Part shown: one piece after another, positions 7,117 to 14,343 of the stretch
Position numbering within the stretch: the stretch's first letter is position 1
How the letters are laid out: each line of letters opens with the position of its first letter
From: CAZAFM01 sp964484395
GTDB lineage: Bacteria; Campylobacterota; Campylobacteria; Campylobacterales; CAZAFM01
Reading direction: 5' to 3'
DNA length: 25,874 nucleotides
NCBI GenBank assembly: GCA_964484395.1
Contig: CAZAFM010000023.1
Coordinates: 1-25,874, forward strand
Position numbers and translations under genes: made by a program
The notes under the pieces: model-generated
Database searches by the model: none
Seen by the model: only the letters and a program-made list of their open reading frames with translations
Told to the model about the DNA's origin: nothing

Positions 7117-8808
7117 TCAGTCCTTATACTCAAGCATCATATTAAACAAAGAGCCACCACTTGGCACCATAGGTAGGACATTTTCATCTCTATCTATGAT
7201 AACATCTATAAATGTCACTCTGTTTTTCTCAACTGCTTCTTTTAGCACCGCCTCAAAATCCTCTTTCTTCTCAACTCTATATCCAACTCCACCAAACGCC
7301 TCTGCAATTTTTACAAAATCAGGCTGGGCACTAAGATCAGTACTAGAGTAGCGCTTCTCATAAAAAAATGTCTGCCACTGCCTAACCATTCCTAAGTAGT
7401 TGTTATTTAGGATGATATTTATCACAGGAATCTCTTTTTCTACACAAGTCATAAGCTCTTGAACATTCATAAGAATAGAACCATCACCACTTATGTTTAT
7501 AGCGATTTTATCCTCTTTTCCTTTTTTGACCCCATAGGCTGCTGGAAAACCAAAACCCATCGTTCCTAGTCCACCACTAGTTATGAACTGTCTAGGGTAA
7601 CTAAAAGGATAGAACTGTGCAGTCCACATCTGGTGTTGCCCAACATCAGTTACAACTACTGCCCTATCTCCTAGTATCTCTCCTGTTTTTTCTATAATCC
7701 ACTGAGGCTTTATTACACTTTGGCTATCATGATATTGTAGAGGATGAAGCTCTTTGTAGCGGCTTAGAACAGATTTCCACTCATCTATGTGGCCTAGCTT
7801 ATACTTCTTTTTTAGCTCATCTAAAAGCTCGCTTACCACCATCTTGATATCACCAACTATAGGTATATCTATATCTACTAGCTTACCTATACTGCTTGGG
7901 TCTATATCTATATGGATTATATCTGCAAACTTAGCAAACTCACTAAGCTTTCCAGTCACCCTATCATCAAACCTAGCACCAAGGGCTATGACCAAATCAG
8001 ACTCACTCATACCCATATTTGCAGCATAAGTTCCATGCATACCAACCATACCTAGAAGCTCTTCTCTATCATGCTCTAGAGTTCCTCTAGCCATCAAGGT
8101 CTCAAGAGCTGGTATCTTTGTATACTCAACCACATCTCTAACTACAGGAGCGGCACCTGAGCTTATCACACCTCCACCTATGTAAAAAATAGGTTTCTTT
8201 GCTTGGCAAATAGCAGAGACTGCTTTTTTAATCTGTCTAGCATTTCCTTTGTAGTTTGGCTTGTATGTTTGTAGCTTTATGTCCTTTGGATACTCAAACT
8301 CTCCCTTAGTAGCACTTACATCTTTTGGCAAGTCTACATGAACAGGTCCTGGTCTTCCACTTCTAGCTATAAAAAACGCCTCCTTAAGTACCCTTGGTAT
8401 CTCACTTACATCACGAATAAGATAGTTGTGCTTCGTACAAGGACGACTAATACCAACTGCATCAATCTCTTGAAAAGCATCAGTACCTATCAAGGTTATA
8501 GGAACCTGACCACTTATTATGACCATAGGAACTGAGTCCATATATGCTGTTGCTATCCCAGTAACTGCATTTGTAAACCCAGGACCACTTGTAACCATCG
8601 CTACGCCAACTTTTCCAGTAGCCCTCGCATATCCATCTGCTGCATGTACTGCTGCTTGCTCATGTCTAGCTAGTATGTGTTCAAAGTAGCTTTGTTTGTA
8701 TATTTCATCATACACATTCATTATAGCCCCACCAGGGTAGCCAAACACTACATCAACACCCTCACAAGCTAGAGCTTCTATTACCATTTGTGAACCGGTT
8801 ATTTTCAC
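7117..8808 (-). CDS. ilvB: Acetolactate synthase large (catalytic) subunit
   Basis: This thiamine-diphosphate and FAD enzyme condenses two pyruvates, or pyruvate and 2-ketobutyrate, at the first common step of valine, leucine and isoleucine synthesis. Motifs: VFGYPGGAIMNVYD, the catalytic Glu in ARHEQAAVHAADGYARATG, PGPVHVDLPKD, and the ThDP-binding GDGSILMNVQEL ending in ILNNN. Start choice: a GTG at 8824-8826 would give 569 residues, but GTG at 8806-8808 lies five bases after AGGAG and gives MKITGSQMVIEAL (563 residues), the usual family N-terminus, so I prefer it. It is followed by ilvN in the same operon. Confidence 0.96.
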   Translation of the reverse strand: MKITGSQMVIEALACEGVDVVFGYPGGAIMNVYDEIYKQSYFEHILARHEQAAVHAADGYARATGKVGVAMVTSGPGFTNAVTGIATAYMDSVPMVIISGQVPITLIGTDAFQEIDAVGISRPCTKHNYLIRDVSEIPRVLKEAFFIARSGRPGPVHVDLPKDVSATKGEFEYPKDIKLQTYKPNYKGNARQIKKAVSAICQAKKPIFYIGGGVISSGAAPVVRDVVEYTKIPALETLMARGTLEHDREELLGMVGMHGTYAANMGMSESDLVIALGARFDDRVTGKLSEFAKFADIIHIDIDPSSIGKLVDIDIPIVGDIKMVVSELLDELKKKYKLGHIDEWKSVLSRYKELHPLQYHDSQSVIKPQWIIEKTGEILGDRAVVVTDVGQHQMWTAQFYPFSYPRQFITSGGLGTMGFGFPAAYGVKKGKEDKIAINISGDGSILMNVQELMTCVEKEIPVINIILNNNYLGMVRQWQTFFYEKRYSSTDLSAQPDFVKIAEAFGGVGYRVEKKEDFEAVLKEAVEKNRVTFIDVIIDRDENVLPMVPSGGSLFNMMLEYKD

Positions 8809-8852
8809 GCTATCTCCTAATTTCACTCTTGTGCTTATTTTATCACCACTTT

Positions 8853-9755
8853 TTATAGTTTTGGCTTATCCATACATTTTAGTATTGCTAATCCCTCTCT
8901 TAGTGAGTCATCTATTACTACGCTCTTAGCAAACCTTAGCATCTTAAAAAACTCTTTGTATATATAGACTCCTGCGATTATAAGGTCAGCCCTTCCAACT
9001 CCAGCTATTTTTTCTCTTTTTTCATAATCCATCTTCAAAAGAGTTTTTAAAAACCCATCAAGCTCCCTATCTTCAAGCTCTACACCATTTATAAGCTTTG
9101 AATCATAGTTTCTACTATTAAGTCCTTTTTTCATAGCAGCTAAGGTTGTAGGAGTTCCAGATGTTGAAATAAAGACTGATGGTCTAAACCCAAGATATCT
9201 TGCATCTTTGAGAAACTCTGAGACTTTAGCAAACTCCCCTTTTAGCCCTTCAACTATACCATCTCTGCTTCCAAACCTCTCAGTCGCACTAACTATACCT
9301 ATATCAAAGCTCTTTGTTACAAAGCTTTTGGAGTTTCCGAAGCTAACCTCACTACTTGCCCCACCAATATCTAAAAAAACACCATTCCTACTAAGTCCTA
9401 GCTTCTCTAACCTCTTAGCAACTGCAACATATGTGTAGTATGCCTCACTCTGTGCATCTATGATTTCAAACTTTATTCCATAGTTTTTCTCTACCTCTTG
9501 AAGAATGCTTGAGGAGTTTTTGGCACTTCTCATAGCAGCAGTTGCTACTCCTACAAACTCATCTTTACCAAACTCCTCTAGAAGCTCTTCAAGTGCCTTA
9601 AAGAGCCTTTTTTTCGCATCTTCACTTATGAGCTGACTCTTATGTACTCCTTCAGCTAGCTTTATTGCTCTTTCAAAATCTTTTATCTTCTCTAAACTCT
9701 CACAATCAAGCTTTACAGCTCTAATTGTGTTACTTCCTAAATCAATTGCTACCAT
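8853..9755 (-). CDS. Ppx/GppA-family phosphatase
   Basis: A 300-residue member of the exopolyphosphatase/pppGpp phosphatase family (ASKHA fold). Visible blocks: AIDLGSNTIRAVKLD (phosphate 1 loop, residues 3-17), GVATAAMRSAKN, FLDIGGASSEVSF (phosphate 2 loop), SFDIGIVSATERF, and the FISTSGTPTTLAAM loop. It contains only the two-lobed core, about 300 residues, and lacks the C-terminal HD-like domains of E. coli Ppx/GppA, as is usual in Campylobacterota. Whether it acts on polyphosphate or pppGpp cannot be told from the sequence. It lies upstream of ilvB, 44 bp before the preferred start, and may be cotranscribed with it. Confidence 0.92.
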   Translation of the reverse strand: MVAIDLGSNTIRAVKLDCESLEKIKDFERAIKLAEGVHKSQLISEDAKKRLFKALEELLEEFGKDEFVGVATAAMRSAKNSSSILQEVEKNYGIKFEIIDAQSEAYYTYVAVAKRLEKLGLSRNGVFLDIGGASSEVSFGNSKSFVTKSFDIGIVSATERFGSRDGIVEGLKGEFAKVSEFLKDARYLGFRPSVFISTSGTPTTLAAMKKGLNSRNYDSKLINGVELEDRELDGFLKTLLKMDYEKREKIAGVGRADLIIAGVYIYKEFFKMLRFAKSVVIDDSLREGLAILKCMDKPKL

Positions 9756-9772
9756 TTTTATCCCTAAAATTT

Positions 9773-10339
9773 TTAAATATCAAATACCTCTTCAAAATCA
9801 ACACTCAATTCACAACAACCTTCACTATGCTCTATATAGAGCCTACAGCTATCTTTGGAAGTAAAACTACCAAGCTCTACATATCTACCCTCTTTTAGCT
9901 CATATACTGTAGCACTCAAAGTATCTGGGTCAACTATGATGTAGTATTTCACACCTGCTTCTTCATAGATTCTATACTTGATATTTTTGTCTTTCAAAGC
10001 AGTTGAAGGGGAGAGTATCTCTACAACAAGCACGGGAGGTTTTGTAAGCTTGATAAAATCATCATCTTCTAAATCACACACTACCAAGTTATCAGGCTGC
10101 AAAATAGTATGCTTATCTACCTCCCAGTCTACTGGCATATAGGCTTTACATCTTTTGCACTCTTTTAGGTTTTTTTGAAACTCAAAAGCTAAGTTGTTGC
10201 TTATCCTCTGATGCCTCCCCTTTGGCATAGGTGACATAGCATAAGGTATACCATCTATAATCTCCCACTGTCCTTGCCACTGTGAATAATCATCATAGCT
10301 ATAGTATGGTAGTTCTTCTGGTAGTTTTAAAGCTCCCAT
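9773..10339 (-). CDS. Uma2-family (DUF820) PD-(D/E)XK-fold protein
   Basis: A 188-residue Uma2 (DUF820) protein, a restriction-endonuclease-fold family very abundant in cyanobacteria and scattered elsewhere. Motifs in order: YSYDDYSQWQGQWEIIDGIPYAMSP, with the Glu and the EIIDG strand; GRHQRIS; LQPDNLVVCD, carrying the catalytic-type Asp; VVEILSPST, carrying the E; and KYRIYEEAGVKYYIIVDP. All putative catalytic residues are kept. There is a CKRCK Cys pair in the middle. ATG at 10339 lies five bases after GGAGG; a TTG four codons upstream (10351) overlaps that site and is less likely. The real function of the family is unsettled; calling it a nuclease is by fold only. It is divergent from pdxJ. 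Confidence 0.88.
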   Translation of the reverse strand: MGALKLPEELPYYSYDDYSQWQGQWEIIDGIPYAMSPMPKGRHQRISNNLAFEFQKNLKECKRCKAYMPVDWEVDKHTILQPDNLVVCDLEDDDFIKLTKPPVLVVEILSPSTALKDKNIKYRIYEEAGVKYYIIVDPDTLSATVYELKEGRYVELGSFTSKDSCRLYIEHSEGCCELSVDFEEVFDI

Positions 10340-10357
10340 CCTTACCTCCAAAACTTT

Positions 10358-10387
10358 TTGATGATTTTATCATAAGAATGTTAGAAT
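10358..10387 (+). promoter_or_regulatory. Candidate sigma-70 promoter for pdxJ-pdxA
   Basis: TTGATG (10358-10363) and TAGAAT (10382-10387) are separated by 18 bases, and a TG one base upstream makes an extended -10. AAGGAG follows at 10403-10408, seven to eight bases from the TTG start. A short inverted repeat, ATGAT-TTT-ATCAT, lies in the spacer. Confidence 0.5.
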
Positions 10388-10414
10388 CACTAAATTATTC
10401 TTAAGGAGTCGGTC

Positions 10415-11194
10415 TTGAAATTAGGTGTAAACATAGATCACATAGCCACACTAAGAGAGGCAAGAGCTATAAATGAGCCTGACCCGCTAGAAGCTCTTTT
10501 TGTAGTTAAAAACGCCAGAGCAGACCAGGTCACACTGCACCTAAGAGAGGATAGGCGACATATAAATGAGCTTGATTTAAAAAGAGTAATAGAGAGCTCT
10601 TTACTTCCTGTAAATGTAGAGTGTTCAATAGATAAAGATGTAGTATCAATAGTCTCCCTCCTAAAGCCAAACAGAGTTACCATAGTCCCTGAAAAAAGAG
10701 AAGAGATAACTACTGAAGGCGGACTAGATGTCAAATCAACTAGCTCAAAAATAAAAGGCATTATTGAGGTTTTTAGAAAAAAAGAGATAGAAACAAGTCT
10801 TTTTATCGATCCAGATAGAGATAGTATAGATATATCCAAAAAAATAGGGGCAGATGCTATAGAGCTTCATACTGGACGATACGCAAACCTATTCTTAGCA
10901 AAAAACAGCAACATAAACCACACCCAACACAAACTCTACAACAAGCTAAGTAGAAGTGAGCTAAAAAGTGAGATAGAAAATGAGCTAAAAAAGATAGAGG
11001 AGTGTGCAACATACGCTAAATCGCTTGGTCTTTTTGTAGCAGCAGGACATGGTCTGAACTATCAAAATGTAGAACCCATAGTGAAGATAAAAGATATAGA
11101 GGAGCTAAATATAGGTCACTCCATCATAGCAAAAGCCCTCTTTGTAGGACTAAAAGAGGCAGTAGAAGAGATGGTTATACTGTGCCAAAAGTAG
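10415..11194 (+). CDS. pdxJ: Pyridoxine 5'-phosphate synthase
   Basis: PdxJ joins 1-deoxyxylulose 5-phosphate with the PdxA product to form pyridoxine 5'-phosphate. The 259-residue TIM barrel has the diagnostic N-terminus KLGVNIDHIATLREAR, with the catalytic Glu/His region of the first strand; VTLHLREDRRHI; NVECS; IELHTGRYAN; and the C-terminal AAGHGLNYQNV plus ELNIGHSIIAKALF. It is slightly longer than the E. coli enzyme. The start is TTG, supported by AAGGAG upstream and by the exact family N-terminus. The end overlaps the GTG start of pdxA by 13 bases, so the two genes are translated as a pair. Confidence 0.97.
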   Translation: MKLGVNIDHIATLREARAINEPDPLEALFVVKNARADQVTLHLREDRRHINELDLKRVIESSLLPVNVECSIDKDVVSIVSLLKPNRVTIVPEKREEITTEGGLDVKSTSSKIKGIIEVFRKKEIETSLFIDPDRDSIDISKKIGADAIELHTGRYANLFLAKNSNINHTQHKLYNKLSRSELKSEIENELKKIEECATYAKSLGLFVAAGHGLNYQNVEPIVKIKDIEELNIGHSIIAKALFVGLKEAVEEMVILCQK

Positions 11195-12096
11195 CAATAA
11201 GTATAGGGGATATAAATGGTATATCTCTAGAGATAGCTCTAAGGGCACATGAGAGTATAAAAAAGTATGTAGACCCCATCTATGTAGCTGATAAAAAACT
11301 CATAAAAAAAGGCGCAGAACTACTATCGCTTGATATTCCAAAAGACTTTGAGCTTAGTGAGCTAGGGTGTGAAACTAGTATAGAGCCTACAGAGATAACA
11401 AAAGAGGCAGGTAGCTACTCATTTGCCTCGTTTTTACAAGCTGTTAGCATGGCCGAAAAAAAGGAAGTAGACTTCATAGTCACACTGCCTATATCCAAAG
11501 AAGCGTGGGGAAAGGCTGGCATAGAGTATAAAGGACATACTGATTTTTTTAAGCAACACTACAAAAAAGAGGCTATTATGATGCTAGGATGTGAGCATCT
11601 TCAAGTTGCGCTTTTTACTGAACATATGGCTTTAAAAAATGTTTATAAAACCATAGGTAGAGTAAAGATATATGAGTTTCTTCAAACACTCCAAAAAGAG
11701 ACAAAAAGCAAAAAAATAGGGGTCCTAGGACTAAACCCACATGCAGGAGATGGGGGCGTGCTAGGAAGTGAAGATATAGAGATAGAAGAAGCTATAAATA
11801 TGGCAAATGAAAGCTTACAAGAAAAGATATTCTATGGTCCTTTAGTTCCAGATATAGCATTTATCCCAAAAAATAGAGAGAGATTTAAGCTTTTTGTTGC
11901 GATGTATCATGACCAAGGTCTAGCACCACTAAAAGCCCTACACTTTGAAGAGAGCATAAACACCACCCTAAACATCCCAATAAAACGCTTCTCACCAGAT
12001 CACGGATGTGCTTATGACATAGCCTACAGCGGAAAACCCATATCACTTCTAAGCTATATAAACTGCTTCAAGCTTTACTGTCAAAATGCTTTATAG
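11182..12096 (+). CDS. pdxA: 4-hydroxythreonine-4-phosphate dehydrogenase
   Basis: PdxA oxidises 4-phosphohydroxy-threonine with NAD+, giving the amine partner used by PdxJ. The 304-residue product has AISIGDINGISLEIAL near the N-terminus, the metal-binding GHTDFFKQH, GLNPHAGDGG, and the C-terminal metal His motif MYHDQGLAPLKAL plus PDHGCAYDIAYSGK. The length is toward the short end of the family. The GTG start at 11182 lies within pdxJ and gives the expected PKVAISIGD start. The last 29 bases are overlapped on the other strand by a tiny convergent gene. Confidence 0.95.
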   Translation: MPKVAISIGDINGISLEIALRAHESIKKYVDPIYVADKKLIKKGAELLSLDIPKDFELSELGCETSIEPTEITKEAGSYSFASFLQAVSMAEKKEVDFIVTLPISKEAWGKAGIEYKGHTDFFKQHYKKEAIMMLGCEHLQVALFTEHMALKNVYKTIGRVKIYEFLQTLQKETKSKKIGVLGLNPHAGDGGVLGSEDIEIEEAINMANESLQEKIFYGPLVPDIAFIPKNRERFKLFVAMYHDQGLAPLKALHFEESINTTLNIPIKRFSPDHGCAYDIAYSGKPISLLSYINCFKLYCQNAL

Positions 12097-12163
12097 TATC
12101 ATAGGCAACATATACAATTGTGAGCAGAACGATTGAACCTCCTAGAATAAAAAGATACTCCAT
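12068..12163 (-). CDS. Predicted 31-residue single-span membrane protein
   Basis: A very short reading frame coding for MEYLFILGGSIVLLTIVYVA followed by a polar tail YDTIKHFDSKA. Residues 3-21 form one hydrophobic span with a charged C-terminus. Support for translation: AGGAG lies five bases before the ATG, and the ATG overlaps the stop of the preceding small gene (TGATG at 12161-12165), the usual sign of coupling. The 3' end runs antisense into the pdxA coding end for 29 bases. I do not recognise a family; pairs of tiny membrane proteins are common in Campylobacterota, so this is plausible but unproven. Confidence 0.45.
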   Translation of the reverse strand: MEYLFILGGSIVLLTIVYVAYDTIKHFDSKA

Positions 12164-12399
12164 CACAACTCCTCAAGCTCGTCTATTTTTTTAAAGGCTC
12201 TTTTGTTGATTAAAACAACCACAGCAGAAACAATAGCTATAGCACCAACACTAGCATAAACTTTTAACATAGAAACACCATCTTGATCACAGCTCGACGC
12301 AAGCCATCATCCTATAAGAGAGATGTCTATTGCCATAAAAATAGCGAACGACACCTTTAGCCAACCTATTTGTTCTTTTATCTTTTCACTTTTGCTCAT
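12163..12399 (-). pseudogene. Small two-span membrane protein interrupted by in-frame TGA
   Basis: One frame of 78 codons starting at ATG 12399 and ending at TGA 12163-12165, with a TGA at codon 31 (12307-12309). The first part reads MSKSEKIKEQIGWLKVSFAI, then FMAIDISLIG; after the TGA comes WLASSCDQDGVSMLKVY, then a second span ASVGAIAIVSAVVVLI and the charged end NKRAFKKIDELEEL. Without the TGA it would be a 77-residue protein with two spans and a KIxELExL tail, like small membrane proteins I recall from this phylum (not checked). The TGA lies in a GATGAT repeat, so a 3-base slippage duplication in GGATGG would explain it. Alternatives are sequencing error or selenocysteine. It follows priA by 41 bp. 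Confidence 0.5.
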
Positions 12400-12406
12400 A
12401 GTTTCA

Positions 12407-12412
12407 ATTATA
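12407..12412 (-). promoter_or_regulatory. Perfect -10 box just upstream of the small membrane gene
   Basis: TATAAT on the minus strand, preceded by a run of Ts and GG. The expected start of transcription, six to eight bases later, would fall at about 12400, right at the ATG at 12399. I see no Shine-Dalgarno sequence before that ATG, so the transcript would be leaderless or nearly so, unless the gene is read from priA. Confidence 0.4.
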
Positions 12413-12440
12413 CCAAAAAAACTAGATTTGTGTATTAGAT

Positions 12441-14270
12441 TTAAGACAAAAACTCAGGATCCATATCTATCTCGCACTTTGTTCCTACTATAGATTTTAC
12501 TGCTTTGTGTAGTTCATTAGCTGAGTGGGAGCGGAGGAGTATGTGGTATCTGTAGCGGTTTTGAAGCCTTTTTATTCCAGACTCACCACTTCCTACTATC
12601 TCTACTTTTTCTCTTTGTAAAACACTCAAAGCTCTATCCATAAGCTCTCTTGCTTTTATATCACTTCTATCTTCAAACCTCAGTACACACAGTCTTGTAT
12701 ATGGTGGGTATAGCTCTTTTCTAAAGCTTTTTTCACTCTCTAAAAAGCTATCATAGCTCTGTATGTATGGTTTTATAAACTCTTCATTAGCACTCTGTAT
12801 GATAACATCTCCATCATAGCGTCTGCCACTTCTACCTGCTACTTGAACTAGTAGTGATATGGCTCTCTCTCTTGAGTTGTACTCATATCCAGCTAGTAGA
12901 TAGTCTATGCCTAGGACTATAGCAAGTGAGACATTGTGATAGTCGTGTCCTTTTGAGAGCATCTGAGTACCTACTAGTATATCTATCTCTTTTTGGTTAA
13001 ATGCCTTGATGGTTTTTTTTAGTTTTGCCTCTGTGGTTAGCTCATCTCTATCAAACTTAGCTATTCTAGCATCTTTGAAGTGCTCTTCTAGCTGCTCTTT
13101 GATATTACTTGTTCCTGCCCTTAGAGTTTTCATAGACTCCTCACCACAGCTTGGACAGATAGATATAACTCTAGAAGTATAGCTACAGTAGTGGCACTCA
13201 AGAAGGTTTCTTTTTGTATGAAGTGTCATAGATACATCACAATAAGGACACTTAAGACTCTCTTTACACTCCATACAGGTTGTATACTTGAAGTCCCCTC
13301 GTGTTGGGTTAAAAACTAGCACTTGCTCACCTAATTTAAGTCGCTTCTCTATCTCTTCTAGCAAAAAGGGAGTAAGCCCCTCACCACTATCAAAAAACAC
13401 CCTCTTCTTACTATCAAAGTACCTTCCTTCAAGCCTAAAGTGTGGATATCTCACATAGCTCTTAACACTTGGAGTGGCACTTCCTAGAATGACTTTTGCA
13501 CCTACTTTTGAGGCGTAGTAGATGGCTATATCTTTAGCATTTATGCGTGGCTTACTCTGTGACTTGAAGCTACTTTCATGCTCCTCATCTATGATGATAA
13601 GCCCTAGGTTTTTTAGTGGTAGAAAAAGAGATGACCTAGCCCCTGCTACTATCTTTATCTTATCTTCTTTTATGCCTTCTAGTATCTTTTCTTTTCTTTT
13701 TTTAGTGACTTTTGAGTGCCATATAGCTACAAGTTCACCGAAGTTTGCCTTTAGTCTATCCTCCATTTGAGGTGTTAGACTGATTTCTGGCATTAGCAAG
13801 ATAGCTGTTTTACCTTGACTTAAAACTCTTGATATTTTGTGGAAGTAGACTTCGCTCTTCCCACTCCCTGTATCTCCAAAAAGAAGAGAGACACTATGAG
13901 ATGAGATAAACTCCAAAGCCTCTTTTTGCTCACCACTAAGCTTAGCAACTAGTTCTATATCTATTGGCTCTGGACTTTTAGCATCTTTAGAAGCTGGATA
14001 AAAAAGCCTCAACGCCTCCCCTAAAGCACAAAAGTAGTAGCTAGATATGAACCTTGCAACCTCAAAACCCTCACTATCTACAAAAAATGAGCTAGCAGAT
14101 GCCTCAAGTGTTTTGAACTCAGGCTCACTCACCTCCTCTACAACTGCCCCCTTTAGACTTCTACCTCTTAGCCTCACATCTACTATCTGCCCCTGCCAAA
14201 GCGGTATCTCTGAGTGATATGTCAAAGGTGCAAGATTTTTGCCGATTAAAGAAATGAGATAAAATTTCAT
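12441..14270 (-). CDS. priA: Primosomal replication restart helicase PriA
   Basis: PriA recognises stalled forks and D-loops and reloads the replicative helicase. The 609-residue protein is short compared with the 730-residue E. coli form, mainly in the N-terminal DNA-binding domain, as usual in this phylum. Visible: Walker A GDTGSGKS (132-139), DEEH box (IIIDEEHESSFK), GSATPS, a zinc-binding region with paired Cys (CMECKESLKCPYCD, CHYC and CPSCGE), and the helicase motif VAGRSGR. It is divergent from the pilin gene at 14344. Its stop is 41 bp before the small membrane genes. Confidence 0.96.
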   Translation of the reverse strand: MKFYLISLIGKNLAPLTYHSEIPLWQGQIVDVRLRGRSLKGAVVEEVSEPEFKTLEASASSFFVDSEGFEVARFISSYYFCALGEALRLFYPASKDAKSPEPIDIELVAKLSGEQKEALEFISSHSVSLLFGDTGSGKSEVYFHKISRVLSQGKTAILLMPEISLTPQMEDRLKANFGELVAIWHSKVTKKRKEKILEGIKEDKIKIVAGARSSLFLPLKNLGLIIIDEEHESSFKSQSKPRINAKDIAIYYASKVGAKVILGSATPSVKSYVRYPHFRLEGRYFDSKKRVFFDSGEGLTPFLLEEIEKRLKLGEQVLVFNPTRGDFKYTTCMECKESLKCPYCDVSMTLHTKRNLLECHYCSYTSRVISICPSCGEESMKTLRAGTSNIKEQLEEHFKDARIAKFDRDELTTEAKLKKTIKAFNQKEIDILVGTQMLSKGHDYHNVSLAIVLGIDYLLAGYEYNSRERAISLLVQVAGRSGRRYDGDVIIQSANEEFIKPYIQSYDSFLESEKSFRKELYPPYTRLCVLRFEDRSDIKARELMDRALSVLQREKVEIVGSGESGIKRLQNRYRYHILLRSHSANELHKAVKSIVGTKCEIDMDPEFLS

Positions 14271-14300
14271 AAAAACCTTTAAACTCTATAATGTTTTTCG

Positions 14301-14306
14301 ATATAA
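14301..14306 (+). promoter_or_regulatory. -10 element for the pilin-like gene
   Basis: Perfect TATAAT on the plus strand, 37 bases before the ATG at 14344, followed by GGGAG (14333-14337) six bases before the start. No clear -35 box is visible, which is normal for sigma-70 promoters in this phylum. The gene thus appears to have its own promoter. Confidence 0.55.
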
Positions 14307-14343
14307 TACCTAAATTCTGTTTGAAACTTAAAAGGGAGAAAAA

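Noticed and set aside
10438..10839. A 133-codon open frame on the minus strand opposite pdxJ
   Set aside because: It is fully antisense to a certain gene, has Ser/Leu-rich composition typical of reversed coding DNA, and has no ribosome binding site or family motif.
12283..12309. Selenocysteine insertion element downstream of the in-frame TGA
   Set aside because: A four-pair hairpin (GCTT/GAGC) with loop GCGTC can be drawn, and UGAU/AUCA could close it, but its apex is too near the TGA and lacks the expected bulged U and GG/GU loop of known bacterial elements. I keep recoding only as a hypothesis.
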